Shown in pieces: positions 52,158-61,501 of a DNA stretch of 64,000 bases. A program made the position numbers and the translations under genes. The stretch is taken from the NCBI RefSeq assembly GCF_042686025.1, contig NZ_JBHUOZ010000003.1, positions 868,001 to 932,000 of the forward strand, given 5' to 3'. Below the pieces are notes generated by a model. It saw nothing but the letters and a program-made list of their open reading frames with translations, was not told the DNA's origin and made no database searches. Each line of letters opens with the position of its first letter. Within the stretch, counting starts at the first letter, position 1. The DNA comes from Terrimonas rubra. GTDB taxonomy: Bacteria > Bacteroidota > Bacteroidia > Chitinophagales > Chitinophagaceae.

Positions 52158-53708
52158 TCAGGGTTTATTCCTGATCGCCTCCAGTAATTGCTGTAACTCC
52201 TTTACTTTTTCCGGGTATTTCGTGGCCAGGTTCTCTCTTTCACGAATGTCCTGTTTCAGGTTATATAATTGCGGTTCAGGAGAATTGCCCGTTTCTGTAT
52301 CGGTAAGTTTATAATAAGCTATGCCGTTTGACGGGTGAATATATTTCCAGTCGCCGGAAACAATAGCTAGTGTACCTGCATGTTCAACAAGTACTGACCG
52401 GCCCTGTTGTGTTTTTCCCAGAAATGCATTCAAATGATCTTCACTATCTGTCGCTTGCCCGGCCGGGATCTTTTGTCCTGTTAACCTGGCAAAGGAAGCT
52501 ATAAAGTCTATTTGACTAACCAGGGCCGGTGAAATGGCCGGTTTAATAGTTTGTGGCCAGCTGATAATAAAAGGTACCCGGGTTCCTGCTTCTAAAATAC
52601 TGTATTTACCGCCGCGTAACCTACCGGCAGGTGTATGCCCGTTTAATTGGGTTACCGCACCGTCTACATAACCGTCGTCGAGTACCGGACCATTATCACT
52701 GCTGAAAATGATGATGGTATTGTTATAGAGGTCCAGGTATTTCAGTTGTTTAATGATCTCGCCGACTGTCCAGTCCAGCTGTAATATCGCATCGCCCCGG
52801 TAGCCTAACCCGCTCTTGCCTTTAAACATGGTAGATGGCATGCGCGGTACATGAGGTTCAGTTAAAGCATAATATAAAAAGAAGGGCTGTTGCTGATTAT
52901 CTTCAATAAATCCTTTTGCTTTGGAAAGAAAAGTAAGCGGCATTTCCTCGTCTGTCCACCTGGCCTGGTGACCACCCTGCATATACCCGATGCGCCCGAT
53001 ACCATTCACAATGGTCTGGTTATGTCCCTGCCCCGGGGAAGATGCCATCTTTAATAATTCTGGATGTTCTTTACCGGTAGGATCATTGCCAACAGGATTT
53101 TTATAATCAACCCTGATCGGGTCTGTTGTATCGGCTGCAACTACATGATGATTCTCCAGGAAAACAGTGGGCACCCTGTCTGCCGTGGCCGGGAAAATAA
53201 AAGAGTAATCAAAACCTACTTCATTCGGTCCCGGTTTAATGGCGCTATTCCAGTCTTTATTTACCTCGTTACCTAAACCCAGGTGCCATTTGCCTACGAT
53301 AGCAGTGCGATAACCTGCAGTCTTGAAAATTTTGGGCAGGGATATTTTATCTGTTGGGATGATCAATGCTGCATCGCCCGGTAAAACACCCGTACCGTTT
53401 TTACGCCATGGGTATTGACCGGTCATTAAAGCATATCTTGAGGGAGTACAGGTTGCAGAAGTAGTATGCGCATTGGTAAAGCGTATACCTTTTGCTGCCA
53501 GTTCATCTATATGGGGGGTGCTGATTTTGGTGGCGCCGTAACAACTCAGATCGCCATAGCCGAGGTCATCCGTATAAATAAAAATAATATTAGGCGATTT
53601 GGAAGAACGTTTCTGTATGGGTTGCGCCATAAGTGTATTGACCGTAAATAAAAAGATAACCGCAAAAGAGATGTTCTTAATAAGGGCAAGACAAATTGTA
53701 TTTCTCAT
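52158..53708 (-). CDS. S1-family sulfatase (type I, formylglycine)
   Basis: A secreted sulfatase of about 516 residues. The ATG at 53708 (MRNTICLAL) gives a signal peptide ending at TLMAQ; the open frame extends to 53789 without a signal peptide. The active-site cysteine C87 in CTPSRYALMTGQ is converted to formylglycine. The metal-binding IFIYTDDLGYGDLSCYG and KWHLGLG motifs are complete. It removes sulfate esters from glycans or aryl compounds. It converges with the catabolic operon of the PUL and is not obviously under the same operator, but may desulfate the same glycan. Confidence 0.92.
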   Translation of the reverse strand: MRNTICLALIKNISFAVIFLFTVNTLMAQPIQKRSSKSPNIIFIYTDDLGYGDLSCYGATKISTPHIDELAAKGIRFTNAHTTSATCTPSRYALMTGQYPWRKNGTGVLPGDAALIIPTDKISLPKIFKTAGYRTAIVGKWHLGLGNEVNKDWNSAIKPGPNEVGFDYSFIFPATADRVPTVFLENHHVVAADTTDPIRVDYKNPVGNDPTGKEHPELLKMASSPGQGHNQTIVNGIGRIGYMQGGHQARWTDEEMPLTFLSKAKGFIEDNQQQPFFLYYALTEPHVPRMPSTMFKGKSGLGYRGDAILQLDWTVGEIIKQLKYLDLYNNTIIIFSSDNGPVLDDGYVDGAVTQLNGHTPAGRLRGGKYSILEAGTRVPFIISWPQTIKPAISPALVSQIDFIASFARLTGQKIPAGQATDSEDHLNAFLGKTQQGRSVLVEHAGTLAIVSGDWKYIHPSNGIAYYKLTDTETGNSPEPQLYNLKQDIRERENLATKYPEKVKELQQLLEAIRNKP

Positions 53709-53823
53709 CAATGTATATTTTAGGCTACAAGCATGTTCCTTTTTTGGTGCATGATTATGTAATGCACAATTTACTATTATTCCTGTCAACGGGTTGGCCG
53801 TAAAAATTGTTGTTTGGAAAAGG

Positions 53824-55245
53824 TCATTGTTTACTGAGCATTTTTGCCAGGGTACCCACCTGTTTCAACTTTTGCCTGAGCTCATCCGACCAGGGTAAGC
53901 CAATGCAGAGCCGCATACAGTTATGGAACCTGTTTTGCAGGGTAAACATACGCCCGGGAGAGATGCTGATATTTTTTTTCAAAGCCAGGTCGTATAATTC
54001 TGCCACGTCTATTTTTTTACTGAACTCCACCCATAAAGCCAGTCCTCCATGCGGGCGGCTTATTTTAGTGCCTTCAGGAAAATATTCGGCAATAGCAAGG
54101 GTATAATGCCGGGCATTTTCCTGCAGGGTACGACGTAATTGGCGTAAATGATTATCATACTTCCCCGATCTTAAAAAATTGCCCACCACTTCATTTACGA
54201 TGGAAATGGAGGCGATGGAGTGAACTAACTTGAGTTTTAATATTTGTTCTTTATACCTGCCCGGTGCTATCCAGCCCACGCGATAGCCCGGGGCTAACGT
54301 TTTTGATACGGAGCTGCACCATAAAACATTGCCCGTTTTATCAAAAGTTTTACAACAAACGGGACGTTTGTTACCAAAATAAAGATCGCCATATACATCA
54401 TCTTCTATCAGTGGTATGCTGTGTTTATCAAGCAGGGTTACAATTTCCCGCTTATGTTCATCGGGCATACAGCTACCCAATGGTGTATTGAAGTTGGGAA
54501 CCAGGAGGCAGACATTGATCCGCGGGAGCACTTTTTTCAATGCTTCAATGTCAATTCCGGTATCGGGGTGTGTGGCTACTTCTAACACCTTAAGTCCCAT
54601 GCTGACGGCCAACTGTAAAATACCGGGATAACAGGGGCTTTCCAGGGAGATGGTATCACCGGGTTTGGTCAGCGCCATTAAACACAGGGCCAGTGAGTTC
54701 ATGCCGCCGGTGGTGGTGATCAGGTCAGTTTCTTTTAAATTTCCTTTCCAGTATATGGACCGGGCAGCGATCATTCTTCTTAATGTGGTATTACCAGCTA
54801 AAGTTTCATAACCTGCGCCACCATCATGCAGGGTTCTTGTAGCCAGGTTGAGCTCTTTTTTAAGTTTGGCAAGCGGTAGAAGATTGCCGGAAGGTACCCC
54901 GATGGAAAACAGTGTGAGGTTTTCTTTTCCCAGGCTTTCATACACCCGGCTGATCAGTTCATTGGGTTCGATATTGTTGGTGCTGGTAGCTGTTTTGCTG
55001 GTATTGGGTAAAGGGAGCTTTAAAGCATGGAAGGTACTTACAAAATAGCCCGACTGTGGTTTCGACTCGACCAGGGACTGTGCTTCCAGTTCAAGAAACA
55101 CTCTTTTAGAAGTATTGATACTGACATTGTGTTGTTTGCTTAACATTCTTACCGAGGGTAAGCGTTCACCGGCCTTAAACACGCCACTCCTGATCTGCTG
55201 GGCAATGGTATCGGTTAACTGGCTGTACAGTAAATTATCTTTCAT
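53824..55245 (-). CDS. MocR/PdxR-type regulator: GntR helix-turn-helix fused to aminotransferase-like domain
   Basis: A 473-residue transcription factor. The winged helix (about 1-75; AGERLPSVRMLSKQHNVSINTSKRVF) is followed by an aminotransferase class I fold that binds pyridoxal phosphate through K315 in SSVSKTLAPGYRVGW; the ligand site NPNFNTPLG-like segment is LVPNFNTPLGS. MocR proteins usually regulate a neighbouring divergent gene. Here that is the DMT transporter, with direct repeats ACTGTGT in the shared promoter region. The effector could be PLP or an amino compound. Confidence 0.92.
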   Translation of the reverse strand: MKDNLLYSQLTDTIAQQIRSGVFKAGERLPSVRMLSKQHNVSINTSKRVFLELEAQSLVESKPQSGYFVSTFHALKLPLPNTSKTATSTNNIEPNELISRVYESLGKENLTLFSIGVPSGNLLPLAKLKKELNLATRTLHDGGAGYETLAGNTTLRRMIAARSIYWKGNLKETDLITTTGGMNSLALCLMALTKPGDTISLESPCYPGILQLAVSMGLKVLEVATHPDTGIDIEALKKVLPRINVCLLVPNFNTPLGSCMPDEHKREIVTLLDKHSIPLIEDDVYGDLYFGNKRPVCCKTFDKTGNVLWCSSVSKTLAPGYRVGWIAPGRYKEQILKLKLVHSIASISIVNEVVGNFLRSGKYDNHLRQLRRTLQENARHYTLAIAEYFPEGTKISRPHGGLALWVEFSKKIDVAELYDLALKKNISISPGRMFTLQNRFHNCMRLCIGLPWSDELRQKLKQVGTLAKMLSKQ

Positions 55246-55257
55246 GTTACAAACTTA

Positions 55258-55320
55258 ACTGTGTCCATTAAAATTACAAAAACTGGGACTGTGTTTATTT
55301 AATGAGCTCTTTTAGTTTTG
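55258..55320 (+). promoter_or_regulatory. MocR-type direct repeats and promoter of the DMT gene
   Basis: ACTGTGT occurs at 55258-55264 and 55288-55294, 30 bp apart, an arrangement in phase with three helical turns as for MocR operators. TGTG (55290-55293) and TAGTTTTG (55313-55320), with a 19 bp spacer, match the promoter consensus except one base. The second repeat overlaps the -33 box. Confidence 0.5.
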
Positions 55321-55336
55321 CTACAAATAACAGAAC

Positions 55337-56224
55337 ATGCAGCATAGTGATGTACGCAGTACCCATACACAGGGATGGATCAATGGTTTTATTGGTGTGT
55401 TGATATTCAGTGGCTCGCTACCGGCAACCCGGGTAGCGGTATCGGATCTCGGCCCCGGCTTTTTAACAACGGCCCGTGCAGCAATTGCGGGTTTGATCGC
55501 ATTGCTGGTATTGATAGCTGCTAAAGAAAAAAAGCCGGATCAGCGGCAGGTGCGTTCATTACTGATCGTTATGCTTGGAGTTGTACTTGGTTTTCCACTA
55601 TTAAGTTCGCTTGCCTTACAATACTTAACAGCTGCGCATGCGATGGTGTTTTTGGGATTGCTGCCCTTGTCAACCGCTATTTTTGGTGTATTGTTAGGAG
55701 GCGAACGTCCTAAGCCCATATTCTGGTTGTTTTCAGTACTGGGAAGTTTACTGGTTGTAGGTTATGCCGTTTACCAGGGTTTGACCGCCTCACCTGTAGG
55801 AGACCTGTTCATGTTGGGTGCTATTATTCTTTGCGGTTTAGGTTATGCCGAAGGGGGGAAGTTATCCAAAGAGCTGGGTGGCTGGCAGGTTATTTCCTGG
55901 GCCCTGGTATTAGCCTTACCGCTGATGCTGCCGTTGTGCTGGCTGTTTTTCCCACAGGCAGTTGGTTTTATTAAACCTTCTTCCTGGATAGGGTTGGGTT
56001 ATATTTCTTTGTTCAGCATGTTTATCGGGTTTATATTCTGGTATAAAGGCCTGGCGCAGGGCGGCATTGCTTCGGTAGGACAATTGCAATTGGTGCAACC
56101 ATTTTTTGGCTTAGCTTTAGCGGCCGTTTTATTACAGGAGCAGGTGAGTATGGGAATGGTGGGTGTTACGGCAGGCGTTATTGCCTGTGTAATTGCATCA
56201 AAAAAATATGGGCGAAGGCTTTAG
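55337..56224 (+). CDS. DMT-superfamily (EamA/RhaT) transporter
   Basis: A 295-residue exporter with about ten hydrophobic helices in two EamA repeats; the first repeat has SGSLPATRVAVSDLGPGFLT and AAHAMVFLGLLPL, the second GDLFMLGAIILCGLGYAEGG and WYKGLAQGGIASVGQLQLVQP. Family members export amino acids, metabolites or drugs. It is divergent from a MocR regulator, a frequent pair in which the regulator senses an amine or PLP-linked compound. An ATP-grasp gene lies 52 bp downstream on the same strand and may be co-transcribed. Confidence 0.9.
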   Translation: MQHSDVRSTHTQGWINGFIGVLIFSGSLPATRVAVSDLGPGFLTTARAAIAGLIALLVLIAAKEKKPDQRQVRSLLIVMLGVVLGFPLLSSLALQYLTAAHAMVFLGLLPLSTAIFGVLLGGERPKPIFWLFSVLGSLLVVGYAVYQGLTASPVGDLFMLGAIILCGLGYAEGGKLSKELGGWQVISWALVLALPLMLPLCWLFFPQAVGFIKPSSWIGLGYISLFSMFIGFIFWYKGLAQGGIASVGQLQLVQPFFGLALAAVLLQEQVSMGMVGVTAGVIACVIASKKYGRRL

Positions 56225-56276
56225 GCAGGCGGTGTTACAATCATTGGCTTTTAAAAAAAATAAAATAAATAACCGG

Positions 56277-57152
56277 ATGAGACTGGCATTTGTAGGGTAC
56301 AAACCACAGGAAAAATATACAGTGGGTGTGAGCCGTGATGAAGATACGGACCTCGTTGATTTTCTGACAGGCAAGGGCCTGTTCATAGATCGTGTGATCT
56401 GGAATGATGACAAGGTGAACTGGAGTGATTATAATATAGTGATCATAAAATCACCCTGGGATTATCATGAGAAGATCGATGCATTTTATACATGGTTGGA
56501 TAAGTTGAAAAAACTTTCCATTACCGTGTTGAATCCTGTTGATATTATTAAATGGAACAGTAATAAACATTACCTGCAGGCTATACAGGATAAGGGATTA
56601 AAGATCATCCCGTCAGCTTATTTACCCAAAGGCAGCGAATTTACCCATCAGTATTTTGAAAAATTTTCCGTTGATAAACTGGTGGTAAAGCCCTGTATCA
56701 GCGCCGGCGCTAAAAATACCATTATCATCAGTAAGGATAATATGGCGGCACAAAAAGAGAGCATCGATGCTTTGTTGGCAGAAGAGGATTACCTGGTACA
56801 ACCATTTATGGAGGTGATCAAAGAAGGGGAGTGGTCATTCTTATTTTTTAACGGCAAATACAGTCATGCTGTATTGAAAATACCTAAGCAGGATGATTTC
56901 AGGGTACAGCAATACCATGGTGGTACGGTAAGTTATCCGCAGGCTGATCCTGTACATATAACACAGGCTGCGGCGTTTTTGGAAATAATTCCGCAAAAAA
57001 CTTTATATGCACGGGTGGATGGCGTGATGATGAATAACTCATTTTATTTGATGGAACTGGAGTTGATAGAGCCTTATCTTTTTTTGAACGGGGACCCGGC
57101 ATTGTTAGAGAACTATTACCAGGCTTTAATGCAGTTTATACAATCGGATTAA
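56277..57152 (+). CDS. ATP-grasp ligase, cycloserine-ligase (DcsG)-like
   Basis: A cytoplasmic ligase of about 291 residues. The frame is open to 56193, overlapping the transporter gene, but ATG 56277 (MRLAFVGY) is the natural start. The sequence SPWDYHEKIDAFYTWL, NPVDIIKWNSNKHYL, VVKPCISAGA and HGGTVSY with MELELIEPYLF is the pattern of a small ATP-grasp group related to DcsG, which joins an amine or hydroxylamine to a carboxylate. The product here is unknown. Position after an exporter and near a PLP-sensing regulator suggests production and export of a small amino-acid-derived compound, but this is inference. Confidence 0.78.
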   Translation: MRLAFVGYKPQEKYTVGVSRDEDTDLVDFLTGKGLFIDRVIWNDDKVNWSDYNIVIIKSPWDYHEKIDAFYTWLDKLKKLSITVLNPVDIIKWNSNKHYLQAIQDKGLKIIPSAYLPKGSEFTHQYFEKFSVDKLVVKPCISAGAKNTIIISKDNMAAQKESIDALLAEEDYLVQPFMEVIKEGEWSFLFFNGKYSHAVLKIPKQDDFRVQQYHGGTVSYPQADPVHITQAAAFLEIIPQKTLYARVDGVMMNNSFYLMELELIEPYLFLNGDPALLENYYQALMQFIQSD

Positions 57153-57288
57153 TATAGCCAGGACCTCTTGATTTGTATACACTTTCCACAGGTTGACGTA
57201 TAAAATATTCTTTCCCGTTCCGTTTGAGCACTTGCACTTTCGGTTAATTTAAAATATCTTAGTCAAGTACTATAATGAGAAAATATAC

Positions 57289-57912
57289 ATGCGGCAAGGG
57301 GCAAAACAGCATAGTATCTGGTTATTAACGCCTGTTTTCGGGACGCTCGTCTTTGTAATCATTTATATCGCTGCAACCTTATTATATCCCGGTGGTTCAC
57401 AGGTTGACAAAAATGCAACCGGCTTTGACTGGTTTAATAATTACTGGTGTAATTTATTGAACCAGTATGCCATTAACGGGCAGCAAAATCCTGCCAGACC
57501 AATTGCAATAACAGGCCTATTGGTTCTTTCACTGTCACTTACTGCTTTCTGGTTCGGGTTTTCCCGGTATAGTCACAGCAGGAAAGTACCGGGACTGATC
57601 ATCCGGCTTTCCGGAACTACTGCAATGATCATAAGCCTTTTGTTATTTACGGATATGGATCATGACCTGGTGACCAACCTTGCATCCGGCTTTGGACTTA
57701 TAGCTACTCTTACAGTCTTGATCGTTCTCTATAAAATGAAATGGTATGGACTTTTGATTTTCGGGATCTTCAATTTACTGCTGGTTGCCGGCAATAATTA
57801 TTTGTACTACCATGAGGAACTGATCGTTTATTTACCGTTTGTACAGAAAGTTAGCTTTGCCGCTTTTTTACTTTGGATATGTTGTATTACTATATGCTTA
57901 TACAAGCGGTAA
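57289..57912 (+). CDS. Integral membrane protein, function unknown
   Basis: A 207-residue protein with six hydrophobic stretches (about residues 10-30, 65-85, 98-115, 127-145, 150-168 and 180-203). It resembles DUF998-like small membrane proteins in its opening ATLLYPGGSQVDKNATGFDWFNNYWCNLL and a central DMDHDLVTNLAS. No enzymatic motif is visible. It stands alone between the ATP-grasp gene and a non-coding region. Confidence 0.62.
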   Translation: MRQGAKQHSIWLLTPVFGTLVFVIIYIAATLLYPGGSQVDKNATGFDWFNNYWCNLLNQYAINGQQNPARPIAITGLLVLSLSLTAFWFGFSRYSHSRKVPGLIIRLSGTTAMIISLLLFTDMDHDLVTNLASGFGLIATLTVLIVLYKMKWYGLLIFGIFNLLLVAGNNYLYYHEELIVYLPFVQKVSFAAFLLWICCITICLYKR

Positions 57913-58331
57913 TATCCGCCAATACACTACTGTATACCTGCCCGGCACAAAAAACTTCTTATTTCTTGATAAAAGTCAGGCAAATCGGCCATTGAGCGGC
58001 TTGTAAATATGTAAATATGCTGTTATTTTTATTTTGCTATTGCCGTTAAAAAACAATGTAAAATGACATGGTTCCGGAAACGTTGTTTTACCGATATATA
58101 AATTCTTTGGTTCTGCTGTAAATATTGTACAGATCACCGTCTAAGTGAACCAGCAGGGGCAACATTGTTGCCCCTTTTTATTTGCCGGCTACCATTTACT
58201 GAAGCATAAATGATTTTATAGTTCTGCTAAAAAAGAACAACGGGTATACCGGCCGAACCGGTATGATTTGTGCATTATTGACTGAATGATGTGAAAACCG
58301 GCATACAATAACAATATAATCTGGCTAGTAT
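57913..58331. other. 419 bp non-coding region with a possible small RNA
   Basis: No gene is supported. A rho-independent hairpin (58155-58179) lies 240 bp beyond the membrane-protein gene, too far for its normal terminator. TGGTTC (near 58105) could pair with GAACCA (near 58148) just before it. A second hairpin ATACCGG/CCGGTAT lies at 58246-58264. The repeats GTTCTGCT near 58108 and 58220 are short and may be chance. Confidence 0.45.
58155..58179 (+). terminator. Rho-independent terminator of an unidentified transcript
   Basis: AGGGGCAAC (58155-58163) pairs with GTTGCCCCT (58167-58175) with a three-base loop, followed by TTTT. It may end a small RNA that begins in the 58000-58100 region or a long 3' end of the preceding gene. 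Confidence 0.8.
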
Positions 58332-59345
58332 ATGCGCTATTACAGAACGAAAAAGGGGAAAGGATTCAGTTATACCGATAAAGAAGGCAATACCGTGAAC
58401 GATCCGAAATTAAAAGCTTATTTCAAATCCCTGGTCATTCCGCCCGCCTGGGAAAAAGTGGAGATCAATACTTCGGCCAGGGCTAAGATCTGGGCAACGG
58501 GTTATGATGCAAAGAACCGGAAACAATATATCTATAACACTAAATTCCGTCAGGCGCAGGACAACCGGAAATTTGACCGGATCATTCGTTTTGCCGGCAA
58601 GTTAAAATATATGCGCCGTGTAACAGGGCAGCACCTGCGGCACCGGAAACCCGACCGGGAAAAAGTATTGGCGGCGATGGTGCGGCTGCTGGAAGCTGCC
58701 TGCTTTCGCCCGGGTAATGAATATTATACCAGGGAAAATGAAAGCTATGGTTTAACTACCTTACGCAGCAAACACCTGGAAATTAATGGGAATGAAATGA
58801 TATTTACGTATAAAGGGAAATCGGGCCAGCAGCAGGAGAACCACCTGGTGGATGCAAGGCTGGCAAAGATCGTACAGGAACTGGATGATATGCCCGGTTA
58901 CGAAATTTTTAAGTTTATTGATAAAGATGGAAATATACAGGATGTGAAGAGTGAACATCTTAACGAATATATCCGCGGGATAATGGGTAAGGATTTTTCG
59001 GCCAAAGATTTCCGTACCTGGGCCGGTACTGTAATTGCGGCTATAGCGCTTGACCAGATTGGTGCTATAGAAGAAGATGACCAGCGCAAGCTGAAAAAGA
59101 ATATCCGGGATGCAGTAATTACAGTAAGCGAGAAGTTAGGCAATACACCGGCTATTGCCCGCAGTTCCTATATCGACCCGCGTATTATTGATCATTATAT
59201 ACACGGCAATACCCTCACCTTATTTGAAAAGCGGGTAAAGAAATTACTTAAAACCAATGAACAGCTTTCCGTAGAAGAATTGGGTGTACTGTGTTTATTA
59301 AAAAAAGGATTGGATACAAAAGGGAAAAAGAAGAAGAGCAGATAA
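58332..59345 (+). CDS. Type IB DNA topoisomerase (poxvirus-like)
   Basis: A 337-residue enzyme that nicks one DNA strand through a tyrosine and relaxes supercoils. Catalytic motifs are present: RPGNEYYTRENESYGLTTLR (region of the first Arg), KGKSGQ (Lys), KDFRTWAGT (second Arg), and the nucleophile Y280 in RSSYIDPRIIDHY. The length is that of bacterial and poxvirus type IB enzymes. Bacterial copies are patchily distributed and often linked to DNA repair. It is a single gene here. Confidence 0.93.
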   Translation: MRYYRTKKGKGFSYTDKEGNTVNDPKLKAYFKSLVIPPAWEKVEINTSARAKIWATGYDAKNRKQYIYNTKFRQAQDNRKFDRIIRFAGKLKYMRRVTGQHLRHRKPDREKVLAAMVRLLEAACFRPGNEYYTRENESYGLTTLRSKHLEINGNEMIFTYKGKSGQQQENHLVDARLAKIVQELDDMPGYEIFKFIDKDGNIQDVKSEHLNEYIRGIMGKDFSAKDFRTWAGTVIAAIALDQIGAIEEDDQRKLKKNIRDAVITVSEKLGNTPAIARSSYIDPRIIDHYIHGNTLTLFEKRVKKLLKTNEQLSVEELGVLCLLKKGLDTKGKKKKSR

Positions 59346-59427
59346 ATCATCGGCAGGTCTGGTTTTGCTTTTGTAAAAAGTCTTATCTTCAAACCGGTTC
59401 TCTTTTAATAACACTTACAATATACCA

Positions 59428-60648
59428 TTGCCTTTTACCTTTTCAATTTTTGATGTACTGATCTTAATCGGGGTTACCCAGGGCTTTGTTATTGCCGGCT
59501 TAATATGGTATAATAAAAAGAATAGTACCAGTAAGTTGTTATTGTCTTTTTTACTGGTAGCGTTTAACCTCTTGTGTATAAAAATACTGATCCATACTAC
59601 CGGTCTCTGGCAACAACCCTCCTTACGTTATTTGCCACTTGCTGTTGAACTGGCTATTGCTCCTTTAATATGGTTGTATGTATCTTCTCTGGTCTCCACC
59701 GGTTTCCGCCTCACGAGAAAACACCTCGTCCATTTTTTACCATTTTTTATCTTCTTTGCTTACGCCCTGTTTATTTATATCATGGTATTGCCCGAACAGG
59801 AGCTGGTAATAAAAGATAACAGGGCGAATCGCTTTTCTTTTAATGCCGTGAAGGAAGCAGAGGATTATCTTACCATTATTGCAGCTGTCTTATATGGGGT
59901 TGCCGGGTTAAAACTGGTACTGCAATACCGGAACTGGTTATATAATAATGTGGCCGCCACTGATGCACCGACCTATACCTGGCTGAGGAATGTGGCCATT
60001 TTAATGGCTGTGCTGATACTGGGTTTAACAGTTGCCACTATTTTAGACTACTTCCTGGATTTTGGTGCGCAGCATTTTTTTCACTGGCAACTGTTTTTCG
60101 GTTACCTCGCTTTGCTGATCTATTACCTGGGTTTCAGGGGGTATCAATTGCCTGATAAAAAAATAAGACCTGATAATATATCTTATCCTCTGAATGAATC
60201 GTCCCTGGAAGAACCGGGTTTACTTATTCCGGTTTTGCCCGCCGATACTGCACCATCACCCACGGATCCGGGAAAAGAAATGGGATTGCCGGATGAAAAA
60301 AGGCAGGAAGCGAAAGCAGCTATCCTGGCCGCTTTTGAAACAACTGAAATTTACCTGGACCCGGAATTAAGCCTGCAAAAACTTGCCAGGTCGGTCAATA
60401 TGCCCCCGGCCATTGTCTCTGCCGTGATCAACAGTAGTTTTCAAAAGAGTTTCAGAAACCTGGTGAACGATTACCGGGTGGAAAAAGTAAAAAAATGTAT
60501 GAAAGAGGGGCGTGTAACGGATTTTTCTTTACTCGGCATTGCTTATGAATGCGGGTTTAATTCTGAAGCGAGTTTTTACAGGATATTTAAAGTTGCTACC
60601 GGTAGTTCTCCCAAAGCTTATTTAAAGCAATTGCAGCAATCACAATAG
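59428..60648 (+). CDS. Membrane-bound AraC-family transcriptional regulator
   Basis: A 406-residue regulator. The first two thirds contain about seven hydrophobic helices (starting FDVLILIGVTQGFVIAGLIW), and the C-terminal 100 residues are an AraC helix-turn-helix pair: SLQKLARSVNMPPAIVSAVIN and LLGIAYECGFNSEASFYRIFKVATGSSPKAYLK. This 7TM-AraC form is common in Bacteroidota; a ligand or membrane state presumably modulates DNA binding. The start is a TTG at 59428; no ATG in frame nearby is better. The target genes are unknown. Confidence 0.85.
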   Translation: MPFTFSIFDVLILIGVTQGFVIAGLIWYNKKNSTSKLLLSFLLVAFNLLCIKILIHTTGLWQQPSLRYLPLAVELAIAPLIWLYVSSLVSTGFRLTRKHLVHFLPFFIFFAYALFIYIMVLPEQELVIKDNRANRFSFNAVKEAEDYLTIIAAVLYGVAGLKLVLQYRNWLYNNVAATDAPTYTWLRNVAILMAVLILGLTVATILDYFLDFGAQHFFHWQLFFGYLALLIYYLGFRGYQLPDKKIRPDNISYPLNESSLEEPGLLIPVLPADTAPSPTDPGKEMGLPDEKRQEAKAAILAAFETTEIYLDPELSLQKLARSVNMPPAIVSAVINSSFQKSFRNLVNDYRVEKVKKCMKEGRVTDFSLLGIAYECGFNSEASFYRIFKVATGSSPKAYLKQLQQSQ

Positions 60649-60718
60649 CCCCTTTATTTACACTCAAAACATGTTTTGAGAATAAAAGAGCTGTTTTCAT
60701 TCCGTTTTTTGGTGAAAA

Positions 60719-61501
60719 ATGAAAATGAAAACAATTAAAATGCTTTCCCTGGTGATAGGTATAGTCCTGTTAGTTTATCTCTTTGTGTCTACTTCCTTTC
60801 CTTTTTTCCCTGACAAGTCGAAGTGTATGGAGGAAAACAGTTATTTAACAAAAACACGCTGGCAGCAGATGGGCGGCTTTGAGCAATATACACCTGATAG
60901 TATGAGGACAGGTTGCTGGAGTACCGCCCTGGCGCAGATAGCCTACTACCACCGCTTAAAACCTTTTGGTCATATATCCTACACTTCCCGTCAAAATTAT
61001 CTTATCAACGAAACCCTGGATAGTACACAATTCGACTTTGGTTTATTTGCTGCTGCCATTGATACAACCACATCGCGGCAAACAATTGAACAGTTGGCAA
61101 AGTACAACTACTATGCAGCACTGGTAGTGCAAAAGGATTTTGGAACGGACAGGTATATGCATAAACTGGCTCCCGCCCGTTTGTTTGAGCAACATTATAA
61201 GATGAAAGTAGAGCGGTATATAGCCTGGCGTAAAATATTACCGTATACCTTAGGCAAGCTGGAAAAAATTATTTACAGGGAAATAAATGAACAAAGGCCG
61301 GTTTTCCTGCATTTCGCCAATCTTAAAGATTTTGGGCATTCAGTAGTTATAGATGGTTATTGTTATAAGAACGGCAGGTTTATGATACATACTAACCAAG
61401 GACAAGGTGGCCCGACAGATGGGTGGTATGATTTTTACAAAGGAATTTTACGTCCCGATGATCATGCATTACGCGTTATTTATACGTTTAAACCATATTG
61501 A
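60719..61501 (+). CDS. Membrane-anchored C10/C39-like cysteine peptidase
   Basis: A 260-residue protein with an N-terminal hydrophobic segment (about residues 8-26) that could be a signal anchor. The papain-like catalytic set is visible: C66 in TGCWSTALAQIAYYH, H207 in FGHSVVIDGY, and HTNQGQGGPTDGWYDF, where the streptopain (C10) family has NWGWGG. No propeptide is evident, so activation must differ from SpeB. Function is unknown; degradation or processing of peptides outside the inner membrane is the likely role. Confidence 0.72.
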   Translation: MKMKTIKMLSLVIGIVLLVYLFVSTSFPFFPDKSKCMEENSYLTKTRWQQMGGFEQYTPDSMRTGCWSTALAQIAYYHRLKPFGHISYTSRQNYLINETLDSTQFDFGLFAAAIDTTTSRQTIEQLAKYNYYAALVVQKDFGTDRYMHKLAPARLFEQHYKMKVERYIAWRKILPYTLGKLEKIIYREINEQRPVFLHFANLKDFGHSVVIDGYCYKNGRFMIHTNQGQGGPTDGWYDFYKGILRPDDHALRVIYTFKPY

